Part shown: positions 36,923 to 44,080 of the stretch, in pieces
Numbering within the stretch: position 1 is the stretch's first letter
Layout: every line of letters starts with the position of its first letter
Assembly: GCA_902363045.1 (NCBI GenBank)
Contig: CABIYX010000012.1
Location: 19,809 to 83,808, forward strand
Reading direction: 5' to 3'
Origin: Clostridiales bacterium
GTDB lineage: Bacteria > Bacillota > Clostridia > Oscillospirales > Oscillospiraceae
DNA: 64,000 nucleotides
Translations under genes and position numbers: made by a program
The notes under the pieces: model-generated
What the model saw: only the letters and a program-made list of their open reading frames with translations
What the model was told of the DNA's origin: nothing
Databases searched by the model: none

Positions 36923-37798
36923 TCAGGCCAGGGGGACCGCGCCCGCCTGACGGATCAGGTCGGAGGCGTCCGCGGAGACAGCCCAGTCAAAGAAGGCCTG
37001 GGCGGCGGGGCTGAGGGTCTCGCTCTCACGGGTCACCATCACGAAGGGGCGCTGGATCTGGTAGGAGCCGTCCAGAACGGTCTCCTCCGTGCAGGGCACG
37101 CCGCCCACGGTGATGGCCTTGATACCCTCCTTGCCCTCCACGGCGGACAGGGAGGCATAGCCGATGGCCTGGGGATTGTTTTTCACCGCCTCAATGACCG
37201 CGCCGGTGGAGGTCAGCTCCTGGGAGAGAACGCAGGCATCCTCGGTGCCGGTGATGGACTCAAAGCCGTCCCGGGTGCCGGAGCCGCCCTCGCGGCCGAC
37301 ACAGGCAATGGTGCCGGCGTCTCCGCCCAGCTCAGACCAGTCGGCAATCTCGCCGGTGAACACCTGGGCGATCTGCTCCACAGTCAGGTCCTCCACCTTG
37401 GAGCCGGCGTTGACGATGACCGCAATGCCGTCCAGCGCCACGTTGGTGCCCTTCAGACCGGCGGCAATCTCCTCATCCTTCAGGGCCCGGGAGGCCAGGC
37501 CGATGTCAGCCGTGCCGTTCTTGGCGGCCTCGATGCCGGTGCCGGAGCCGGTGGGGTCGTAGGATGCCTTCACCCCGGGATTGTCGATCATAAACTGCTC
37601 CTCCAGGATCTGGATCACTTTTTCCATGGAGGTGGAACCATTGGCCGTGATGGTGCCGCTCAGCTCGGCCGTCTCCTGCTGCGCGGGGGCGCTGCCCTGA
37701 GGATCGGAGGCGCTGCTCCCACTGTTGGAGGAGCCGCAGCCGGCCAGCAGGCCGAAGGTAAGGACCATGGACAGGCCAAGGCAGGTAAACTTTTTCAT
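36923..37798 (-). CDS. pstS: Phosphate-binding lipoprotein PstS
   Basis: 291 residues from ATG 37798; ATGs at 37804 and 37807 are also in frame, and AAGGAG lies so close that 37804 or 37798 are the better starts. A lipoprotein signal peptide ends at the lipobox LLAGC (Cys about 19). Phosphate-binding motifs are NGSTSMEKVI and GREGGSGTRDGFE. It captures phosphate for PstCAB and is the first gene of the unit. Confidence 0.94.
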   Translation of the reverse strand: MKKFTCLGLSMVLTFGLLAGCGSSNSGSSASDPQGSAPAQQETAELSGTITANGSTSMEKVIQILEEQFMIDNPGVKASYDPTGSGTGIEAAKNGTADIGLASRALKDEEIAAGLKGTNVALDGIAVIVNAGSKVEDLTVEQIAQVFTGEIADWSELGGDAGTIACVGREGGSGTRDGFESITGTEDACVLSQELTSTGAVIEAVKNNPQAIGYASLSAVEGKEGIKAITVGGVPCTEETVLDGSYQIQRPFVMVTRESETLSPAAQAFFDWAVSADASDLIRQAGAVPLA

Positions 37799-37856
37799 GT
37801 TCATCATTCTCCTTTTTATGAACGGTAACTTGCTCGTTTGTTTGACGTACAAGCGC

Positions 37857-37911
37857 AGTATAAAAAACGAATGTAAAATGGGCAACCTGTATTCTGTTAA
37901 ATCTGTGTAAA
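37857..37911 (-). promoter_or_regulatory. pstS promoter with Pho-box-like repeats
   Basis: On the minus strand TTTACA-N5-TTAACA (37911-37895) matches the 11-base-period PhoP/PhoB repeat, with a further TTTAACA about 60 bases upstream near 37970. TTGCCC (37885-37880), 17 bases and TATACT (37862-37857) follow as the promoter, so the boxes lie just upstream of a poor -35. Confidence 0.72.
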
Positions 37912-37977
37912 ACCACAGGTTTTTCACGTTTTTCCTCATTTTTCTCTGGAAAAGCGTCTGTTAAACGGACCGCAATG

Positions 37978-38012
37978 TAAAAAGCGCCCGGGATCCAGGA
38001 TCCCGGGCGCTC
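37978..38012 (-). terminator. Terminator of the DUF378 gene
   Basis: On the minus strand GAGCGCCCGGGATCC / GGATCCCGGGCGCTTTTTA. Confidence 0.85.
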
Positions 38013-38062
38013 CAGCTGATTCAATTTTTCCGCCAAAGAAATACGCTCCGATCTTTGCCGCG

Positions 38063-38269
38063 TCAGGCGTGCCGGTCCGTCGTGTCCCGGAAGAGCAGCG
38101 AGATACACCACACCGCCGACAGGCCCACAACTGTATAAATGATCCGGCTGATCAGGCTGGCCGAGCCGCCGCAGGCAAAGGCCACCAGATCGAACTGAAA
38201 CAGCCCGATGCAGCCCCAGTTCAGCCCGCCGACGATCAGCAGCGCCAGAGCGATCTTATCCATCACCAC
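38063..38269 (-). CDS. DUF378 small membrane protein
   Basis: 68 residues, two membrane helices (about 5-30 and 38-58). The pattern DKIALALLIVGGLNWGCIGLFQFDLVA followed by ISRIIYTVVGLSAVW is the DUF378 signature. Function unknown. Single gene; AGGAGGT lies upstream of the start. Confidence 0.92.
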   Translation of the reverse strand: MVMDKIALALLIVGGLNWGCIGLFQFDLVAFACGGSASLISRIIYTVVGLSAVWCISLLFRDTTDRHA

Positions 38270-38395
38270 AGCTTCTTACCTCCTCCCAATTGGGTTTCAG
38301 AGGTATTCTTCCCCAGCCGGAAAAAAATATACCAACGCGTCCGAGACTGCCGACCGCCTGCGGTCAGCCGGAAAAAATATTATTTGAGGTTTCTC

Positions 38396-38468
38396 TTGCA
38401 TATCAGAGTCAAATTCGGTATGATAAAGAAAGTCATTTGTCCGTCATCCGGCGGACTTTCTTTTTTAG
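38396..38468 (+). promoter_or_regulatory. brnQ promoter with overlapping terminator-like hairpin
   Basis: TTGCAT (38396-38401), 17 bases and TATGAT (38419-38424). AAAGAAAGTC (38425-38434) pairs with GACTTTCTTT (38454-38463), and an inner GTCCG/CGGAC also pairs, followed by a T run to 38466. The hairpin lies at the transcript start and ends 14 bases before the ATG, so it could attenuate brnQ or merely block readthrough. Confidence 0.5.
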
Positions 38469-38479
38469 GAGGTATCACA

Positions 38480-39754
38480 ATGGGCACAGGCAGCATTCTC
38501 GTCTCCGGCTTTGCTCTCTTCGCCATGTTCTTCGGGGCCGGAAATCTGATTTTCCCCCCTTACCTGGGCATGACCGGCGGCAGTCAGTGGATCGCCGGCT
38601 TTCTCAGCTTTTTTCTGGTGGAGATCCTCTCCTGTGTGGGCATTCACGCCATGCTCCACGGCGGCGGCAGCATCCGGGCCATGCAGAAGTCGGTGGGCGC
38701 GGCTCCGGGCGCAGTGCTGAACACTGCGGCCATTCTATGCACCGGCGTATTCATCGCGCCGCCCCGCACCGCCGCCACCACCTATGAAATGGCCATCCAG
38801 CCGCTGACGGACAAGCTGGACCTGCTCCCCTTCTCCATTCTGTTTTTCGCTGTGGTCCTTCTGCTGACCATCCGGCCCACCCGGGTGGTGGACATTGTGG
38901 GCCGGTGCCTGACGCCGGTGCTGATCCTGGGGATTCTGGTGCTGATCCTGGCGGGCATCCTGCACCCCATCGGGCCCATTGAGCCGCCCGTCTCTCCCAA
39001 CATCGTCCAGGACGGCCTTCTGGCCGGGTATCAGGCCATGGACATCATCTCGGTGGCCGGCTTTGCCGTCATCATTCAGGACACCCTGGCCCAGTCCGGT
39101 CTGAGCACCTGGCCCCAGCAGCGCCGCCATGTGGCCGGGACAGCCTGTGTGGCCGGGATCCTGCTGGCGCTGGTATACAGCGGTCTGACCTATCTGGGCG
39201 CCACTGCCGGCGTGTTTCTGGACCGCGGACTGGATCAGGCCGGTCTGATCGTCGCCATTACCCACCAGCTTCTGGGCCGCTTCGGCGTGATCGTCCTGGC
39301 CATCGTGGTGGGCTTTGCGTGTCTGACCACCTCCATCGGCCTGTTCGGAGCCACCGCCTCCTATTTTCAGCGGATCACCCACGGCCGCCTCTCCTACCGC
39401 GTCAATATCGTGATCCTCAGCGTGATCGGCTGCGCCATCTGCAACCTGGGTCTGTCCACCATCATCGAGGCGGCCTCCCCCATCCTGTCGGTCATCTGTC
39501 CCCCCTTTATGACCACGGTGGTCCTCCTGTTCTTCCAGGACTATATCCACCGCGCCGGGCTCTACAAGGGGGCGGCCCTGGGCGCCACCGCCGCCAGCCT
39601 TCTGCTGGCCCTGCACTCCTATTTCAAACTCTTCCCCCTGGCAGAATACCTCCCCTTCTATGACTACGGCTTCGGCTGGCTGATCCCCGCCATTGCCGGC
39701 GGCGTGCTGGGCTGGCTGCTCTCCAAGCCGGACTCCGCCAGCGCGGAGCCTTGA
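38480..39754 (+). CDS. brnQ: Branched-chain amino acid transporter BrnQ (LIVCS family)
   Basis: 424 residues from the ATG at 38480 behind TTAGGAGG; the open frame upstream to 38069 is not credible. About 12 membrane helices. The N-terminus FALFAMFFGAGNLIFPPYLG and the following GIFIAPPRT-type motif (TGVFIAPPRTAATTYEMA) are LIVCS signatures. It should import Leu, Ile and Val with sodium or protons. Leader hairpin noted separately. Confidence 0.94.
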   Translation: MGTGSILVSGFALFAMFFGAGNLIFPPYLGMTGGSQWIAGFLSFFLVEILSCVGIHAMLHGGGSIRAMQKSVGAAPGAVLNTAAILCTGVFIAPPRTAATTYEMAIQPLTDKLDLLPFSILFFAVVLLLTIRPTRVVDIVGRCLTPVLILGILVLILAGILHPIGPIEPPVSPNIVQDGLLAGYQAMDIISVAGFAVIIQDTLAQSGLSTWPQQRRHVAGTACVAGILLALVYSGLTYLGATAGVFLDRGLDQAGLIVAITHQLLGRFGVIVLAIVVGFACLTTSIGLFGATASYFQRITHGRLSYRVNIVILSVIGCAICNLGLSTIIEAASPILSVICPPFMTTVVLLFFQDYIHRAGLYKGAALGATAASLLLALHSYFKLFPLAEYLPFYDYGFGWLIPAIAGGVLGWLLSKPDSASAEP

Positions 39755-39776
39755 CCCCTGTTCAAAAAACTCAAAC

Positions 39777-39815
39777 GGAGCAGGCCCACTCCCCTGTGGG
39801 CCTGCTCCATTTTTG
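39777..39815 (+). terminator. Terminator of brnQ
   Basis: GGAGCAGGCCCAC-TCCCCT-GTGGGCCTGCTCC then ATTTTT. Confidence 0.93.
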
Positions 39816-39998
39816 CGCTGAGCCCTTCGGAATTCTGTGCAAAAGGACGCCCAGCCCACCAGGATCCCCGGCTCTGCCGCTCCCCCGTTGGGGGACAAAA
39901 TTGTTTGAAAGCTCTCGACCGCCGCCGGCTCCTGTGGTATAATCCAGGCAGGATCACCCGGCTCCGCTCCGGAGGCCGCAGAAGAAAGGATGAACGCC

Positions 39999-40769
39999 AT
40001 GTATCAGATCAACAACTTTACCAACAACGATGACGTCAAGCTCCTCGACTCCATGGGCCCCTTTACCGTGATAGAATACCAGAAGGATCTCAGTGTCATG
40101 CCCGGCAGCGCCCAGCTGGCTTATTACTGCAACGCCATGAATGTGCGCAAGCGCCAGGTCATCTGCGACCTGAGCAAGGCCAACATCACCCTCCAGGCCG
40201 GAGCCATGCAGTGGACGGTGGGCAACGTCAACGCCACAACCGGCGTCAAGGGAGTGGGCGACCTGTTCGGCAAGGCTCTCCGGGGCAGTGTCACCGGCGA
40301 GAGCGCCATCAAGCCGGAGTATACCGGAGACGGCACCCTGGTCCTGGAGCCCACCTACAAGCATATCCTCCTGCTGGATCTGGCCGACTGGAACGGCTCC
40401 ATCGTTCTGGACGACGGTCTGTTCCTGGCCTGCGACTCCAAGCTGAAGCACAAGGCGGTTATGCGGTCCAACTTCTCCTCGGCGGTGGCCGGCAACGAAG
40501 GCCTGTTCAACCTGGGCATCGTGGGCAGCGGCGTGGTCTGCCTGGAGTCCTTCTGTCCCAAGGAGGAGCTGGTGGAGATCACCCTTCAGGACGACGTGCT
40601 GAAGGTGGATGGCAACATGGCCATCGCCTGGAGCGGCAGCCTGAATTTCACCGTGGAGCGCTCCGGCAAATCCCTGGTCGGCTCCGCCGCCTCCGGCGAG
40701 GGTCTGGTCAATGTCTACCGCGGCACGGGCCGGGTGCTGCTGGCCCCTGTGCTGGACGGCGCGGTCTGA
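39999..40769 (+). CDS. AIM24 family protein
   Basis: 256 residues from the ATG at 39999; the ATG at 39990 overlaps the GAAAGGA ribosome site. The beta-rich AIM24 / TRAP-like fold shows in the pattern LQAGAMQWTVGNVNATTGVKG, followed by GTGRVLLAP near the end. No signal peptide. Bacterial AIM24 proteins have no agreed role. A TG-extended TATAAT at 39938-39943 is the likely promoter. Confidence 0.85.
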   Translation: MYQINNFTNNDDVKLLDSMGPFTVIEYQKDLSVMPGSAQLAYYCNAMNVRKRQVICDLSKANITLQAGAMQWTVGNVNATTGVKGVGDLFGKALRGSVTGESAIKPEYTGDGTLVLEPTYKHILLLDLADWNGSIVLDDGLFLACDSKLKHKAVMRSNFSSAVAGNEGLFNLGIVGSGVVCLESFCPKEELVEITLQDDVLKVDGNMAIAWSGSLNFTVERSGKSLVGSAASGEGLVNVYRGTGRVLLAPVLDGAV

Positions 40770-40786
40770 TCTGAACGCAAAATTTT

Positions 40787-40819
40787 ACAGCCCTCCGAAT
40801 GGTTCGGGGGGCTGTTTTT
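40787..40819 (+). terminator. Terminator of the AIM24 gene
   Basis: ACAGCCCTCCGAA-TGG-TTCGGGGGGCTGT then TTTT. Confidence 0.9.
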
Positions 40820-40926
40820 CATCCCCGGCCCGTTTTTCTCACCAGACCCCTGAACCGGGAATAGGATAGAGCATCGAACAGAAAGGAGGCCGGACCCACC
40901 GCCCCTCGGCGGGCCCGATCCATACT

Positions 40927-41829
40927 ATGAGTCATCTCTCTCGATCCAGCTCCGGCAGGTCTGCCGATGATGGAGTTCCTGTCATTCCACTTCCCAATCC
41001 CGGTGAGGGTGGGCCCGTGGACTCCGGCGGCGGCGTCCCCGTGATCCCTCTCCCCAACCCTGGCGAGGGTGGGCCTGTGGACTCCGGCGGCGGCGTCCCC
41101 GTGATCCCCCTCCCCAACCCCGGCGAGGGTGGGCCTGTCTATCCAGGCGGCCAGGGGGGAGGAATTCCCACCGTCCCTGTGTGGCCTGCCGCGGCTCAGG
41201 CCCGCTTTCTCCACGCCGCTTACGGCTATCCCGCCTTTCAGATCCTCATTGACGGCATTCGGGCCGTCCGCTTCCTGGGGAGCGGCAGTCTCACCCCCTA
41301 CCGCCGTCTGCGGGCCGGGTATCATACCGTGTCAGTGGCCGGTCTGGACGGCTACATTTACCTGCAAAAGAGCATCCCCTTCGATGCCGGAAGCGTCTCC
41401 ACCTTAGCCGTCATCCTCCGAACCGGCGGTCTGGAGCTGCTCCAGATCTCAGACCGGTGCTGTCCGCCCACCGGCCGCTATTCCAACCTTCGGGTCAGCA
41501 ACCTGGCCTATTACAGCAATCCCTTGGATGTTCTTCTGGCGGATGGCCGGGTGATCTACGCAGACGTCCGGTTTAAGGAGACCACCAGCTATAAACGCAT
41601 CCGTCCCGGCACATACGAATTCTTCTTTGCCGAGACAAACCTCACTCCCCCGCCCTTTCACGCGGACATTGAGACCCTGGACTCCGCCCTTCTGGGCTCC
41701 ACTCCCCCTGTCAATGTGGTGGCCTCCGACTATGTCGCCGTCTCCAGCCGCACCAACTACACCATTTTCCTCCTTAGTACCGGGACCACCCCGGACGCGG
41801 TCCAGGCGCTGACCACGGCGGACCGGTGA
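40927..41829 (+). CDS. DUF4397 domain protein with three N-terminal 20-residue repeats
   Basis: 300 residues. Residues 16-75 are three tandem 20-residue repeats of the form GVPVIPLPNPGEGGPVDSGG, then a Gly/Pro stretch. The C-terminal 200 residues match DUF4397 (RFLHAAYGYPAFQILIDGIRAV; later VRVSNLAYYSNPLDVLL-like second half). No signal peptide. The AGAAAGGAGG ribosome site at 40880-40889 is 37 bases from the ATG, with a hairpin between. TAGGATAGA at 40862-40870 resembles a mother-cell sigma -10 box, so a spore-surface role is possible but unproven. Confidence 0.78.
   Translation: MSHLSRSSSGRSADDGVPVIPLPNPGEGGPVDSGGGVPVIPLPNPGEGGPVDSGGGVPVIPLPNPGEGGPVYPGGQGGGIPTVPVWPAAAQARFLHAAYGYPAFQILIDGIRAVRFLGSGSLTPYRRLRAGYHTVSVAGLDGYIYLQKSIPFDAGSVSTLAVILRTGGLELLQISDRCCPPTGRYSNLRVSNLAYYSNPLDVLLADGRVIYADVRFKETTSYKRIRPGTYEFFFAETNLTPPPFHADIETLDSALLGSTPPVNVVASDYVAVSSRTNYTIFLLSTGTTPDAVQALTTADR
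40972..41151 (+). repeat. Three 60-base tandem coding repeats
   Basis: Copies at 40972-41031, 41032-41091 and 41092-41151. Copies 2 and 3 are nearly identical; copy 1 has more synonymous changes. They keep the reading frame and encode Pro/Gly-rich units, so length variation by slippage is expected. Confidence 0.9.
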
Positions 41830-41848
41830 CCGGACCGGGATAAAACAC

Positions 41849-41915
41849 TTGACATCCTGTCCCCTTCGTGCCATAATATTCGTGTAATTATCGTGATTAA
41901 AACGATAATATCGTT
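41849..41915 (+). promoter_or_regulatory. Ureohydrolase promoter with IclR-type operator
   Basis: TTGACA (41849-41854), 17 bases and CATAAT (41872-41877). Just downstream are ATTATCGT (41887-41894) and the palindrome AAACGAT-AAT-ATCGTT (41900-41915). The same palindrome lies in the promoter of the NRAMP-like gene. Confidence 0.75.
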
Positions 41916-41942
41916 AACTTGAGATAAAGGGGTGTGTTCAAT

Positions 41943-42923
41943 TTGAAAACGGTACCTACCATCTATCAGCCCGGTGTCGTCCCAAATGAAATTTACAGCG
42001 GCGTTCCCTCCTTTATGGGAATGCCTACCGCCAAAACGGCGGAGGAATTGAAGCAGTATGACTTTGCGGTCATGGGTGTGCCCTTCGAGGGCGGCTGCAC
42101 CTATGGCGGCTTCTCCTCCTGTGTGGTGGCCCCCAAGACCATCCGCTCCGTCTCCACCCGCTATGTGGGCTATCTCCCTGACTACGATTTCGATACCTTC
42201 GACTATATGAGCTGCTGCGACTACGGCGACATCCCCATCCAGAACGGCAGCTATGAGTACAGCTTCGCCTCTATGCGGAAGGGGATCGGCGAGATCCTGG
42301 ACGCCGGCTGTGTGCCCATCACCTTCGGCGGCGACCACTCCATCTCCTATCCGCTGATCAGCGAGCTGTGCGCCCGCCACAAGAAGCGCGTGGGTGTGTT
42401 GCATTTCGACGCCCATCTTGACACCATGCCTGCCTTCGGCGATGACCTGTACTCCCGCTGCTCCCCCTTCAACCGTCTGTATGGAGACGAGAACTTCGAC
42501 TCCACGAAGATCGTTCACATCGGCATCCGCGGCCCCCGCAACCACCATCAGGAGCGCATCGAGGCCCAGAAGGCCGGCGCCACTGTGATCACCGCCCGTG
42601 AGATCAAGCTCAACGGCTGGCAGGCCTCCATCCAGAAGGCCATCGACATCGTCAGTAAGGACACCGATGTGATCTACGTCACCGTCTGCTCCGATGTGCT
42701 GGACGCCGCCGCCAATCCCCAGGGCCCCTTCGATCCCTGCGGCCCCACCTCCTTCGAGGTCGCCATGATGCTCCACGAGGCCGGCAAGGCTGGCGCGGGC
42801 GCCTTCGACTTTGTCGAGATCTATCCGGAGACCTGCGGCACCCACCAGTCCGCCCACACGGCCTGCTGGATGGCCCTCTATTTTATGAACGGCGTGGCGC
42901 AGCACCGTTTTGCCAACAAGTAA
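41943..42923 (+). CDS. Arginase/agmatinase-superfamily ureohydrolase with altered metal site
   Basis: 326 residues from TTG 41943, chosen because AAAGGGG at 41926-41932 is too close to the GTG at 41934 (329 residues). The ureohydrolase fold is clear: GGDHS (129-133), DAHLD (156-160) and VEIYPE near the end. The second metal motif, SxDxDxxD in the family, reads TVCSDVLD, so the first Asp is Cys249 while Asp251 is kept. The family hydrolyses guanidino compounds to urea and an amine; the substrate cannot be told. It shares an operator with the NRAMP-like gene. Confidence 0.82.
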   Translation: MKTVPTIYQPGVVPNEIYSGVPSFMGMPTAKTAEELKQYDFAVMGVPFEGGCTYGGFSSCVVAPKTIRSVSTRYVGYLPDYDFDTFDYMSCCDYGDIPIQNGSYEYSFASMRKGIGEILDAGCVPITFGGDHSISYPLISELCARHKKRVGVLHFDAHLDTMPAFGDDLYSRCSPFNRLYGDENFDSTKIVHIGIRGPRNHHQERIEAQKAGATVITAREIKLNGWQASIQKAIDIVSKDTDVIYVTVCSDVLDAAANPQGPFDPCGPTSFEVAMMLHEAGKAGAGAFDFVEIYPETCGTHQSAHTACWMALYFMNGVAQHRFANK

Positions 42924-42952
42924 CACCCGTACTTTTTCCCCTCTCTTTCTAT

Positions 42953-42988
42953 AAAAATGGGACCGCCCACCGGGCGGTCCCATTTTTA
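42953..42988. terminator. Bidirectional terminator, ureohydrolase / IclR
   Basis: AAAAATGGGACCGCC-CACC-GGGCGGTCCCATTTTT. Confidence 0.94.
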
Positions 42989-43016
42989 TACGCATTCACT
43001 AGCCAAGGCCTTCCAG

Positions 43017-43787
43017 TCACAGCAGCTCCTCCCGGACAAAGGCGGCAAACTCCCGCATAGGCGGAAGGGCCTGCTGCGCCACCTCCTGCACCACGGAGGA
43101 GGAGGCTACGATGCTCACCGTTCCATACAGGCTGCCGTTGCCCCGCAGGATGGGCACCGCGATACAGCTGATCCCCACCCCGAACTCGTCAAACTCTGTG
43201 GAGTAGCCCCGCAGGCGGATCTGCTCCAGGTCCGCCTCCAGTTCCTCCCGGGTGGTCATGGTGTGACGGGTATACTTGTTGGGGGCGAAAGTGCGGTAAA
43301 ACGCCTCCCGTCTGGGCTGGTCCATGTAATAGAGCACCAGCTTGCCGGAGGCCGTAGCATTCAGGGTAAACACCGCATTGAGGCGGGTCAGGAAAATATA
43401 GTGGGAATCGATGGGGTTGACCACCTCCACCGCAAAAATATTGTCGTTGCTGATGATCTGCATCCGGGCTGATACCTGAAAGCGGTCGGCGATCAGCTCC
43501 AGGCTCGGACGCACCCGGCTGCGCAGGCGGTCAATGTCGTTGGCCCCGGCCAGGTCCGCCTTCGGCAGGAAGGCCAGTCCCAGCATATAGCAGTTCCCAT
43601 CTGCCACATGCTCCAGGTAGCCGTTGGCCACCAGGGTATTCACCAGCCCCCGGACCGTGTTGATGTTCAGCTCCAGCTTGGCGCTGATCTGCGGCAGCGT
43701 CAGCTTCAGCTCGTGCTCATCGAAGCAGTTGATGATATCGATCGCCCGCTGGACAGATTGAATCACCCGTACCTCTTTCTCAGGCAT
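43017..43787 (-). CDS. IclR family transcriptional regulator
   Basis: 256 residues: an N-terminal winged helix (VIQSVQRAIDIINCFDEHE, then LPQISAKLELNINTVRGLVNTLVANGYL) and a C-terminal GAF-like effector domain (about 85-250). IclR proteins bind palindromes near promoters and respond to small metabolites. It lies between the ureohydrolase and the NRAMP-like gene, both of which carry the AAACGAT-N3-ATCGTT palindrome, so it is the likely regulator of both. GAGGGAT precedes the ATG. Confidence 0.93.
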   Translation of the reverse strand: MPEKEVRVIQSVQRAIDIINCFDEHELKLTLPQISAKLELNINTVRGLVNTLVANGYLEHVADGNCYMLGLAFLPKADLAGANDIDRLRSRVRPSLELIADRFQVSARMQIISNDNIFAVEVVNPIDSHYIFLTRLNAVFTLNATASGKLVLYYMDQPRREAFYRTFAPNKYTRHTMTTREELEADLEQIRLRGYSTEFDEFGVGISCIAVPILRGNGSLYGTVSIVASSSVVQEVAQQALPPMREFAAFVREELL

Positions 43788-43853
43788 TTCGGATCCCTCG
43801 CAATCTCGGTTAGACCCATTGGTAAACCACCAGGTACAGGTCCTTTTTTGTGT

Positions 43854-43882
43854 ATTTTACAATAATTTCTTGCTCACGGCAA
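43854..43882 (-). promoter_or_regulatory. Promoter of the IclR gene
   Basis: TTGCCG (43882-43877), 17 bases and TAAAAT (43859-43854) on the minus strand. I do not see the AAACGAT palindrome here. Confidence 0.55.
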
Positions 43883-43940
43883 TAGTTTTTCCAATCTCTT
43901 GTTAAGATTCACATTTTTCTTCTTCCTCTCTCTTTTTTTC

Positions 43941-44003
43941 TTGACAATCTGCCCCCCTCCCATTATAATGATAATATAGTTTTTGAAACGATATTATCGT
44001 TTC
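43941..44003 (+). promoter_or_regulatory. Promoter and IclR-type operator of the NRAMP-like gene
   Basis: A consensus TTGACA (43941-43946), 17 bases and TATAAT (43964-43969), followed at about +10 by the perfect palindrome GAAACGAT-ATT-ATCGTTTC (43985-44003). Confidence 0.8.
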
Positions 44004-44080
44004 AAGTGTGAGTGGAAAGAAGCGTGAACAGAGCAGGACCGGGGCCGCCCGGTCAATCAAAAATTAAGGTGGGGATCTCT

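Noticed and set aside
35351..37828. 825-codon open frame on the plus strand
   Set aside because: It lies antisense to pstA, pstC and pstS, and its product is rich in Gly, His, Gln and Asp without any fold-like pattern.
40972..41151. Regular 60-base repeats, considered as a CRISPR-like array
   Set aside because: The units are contiguous without unique spacers and stay in frame within a protein-coding gene.
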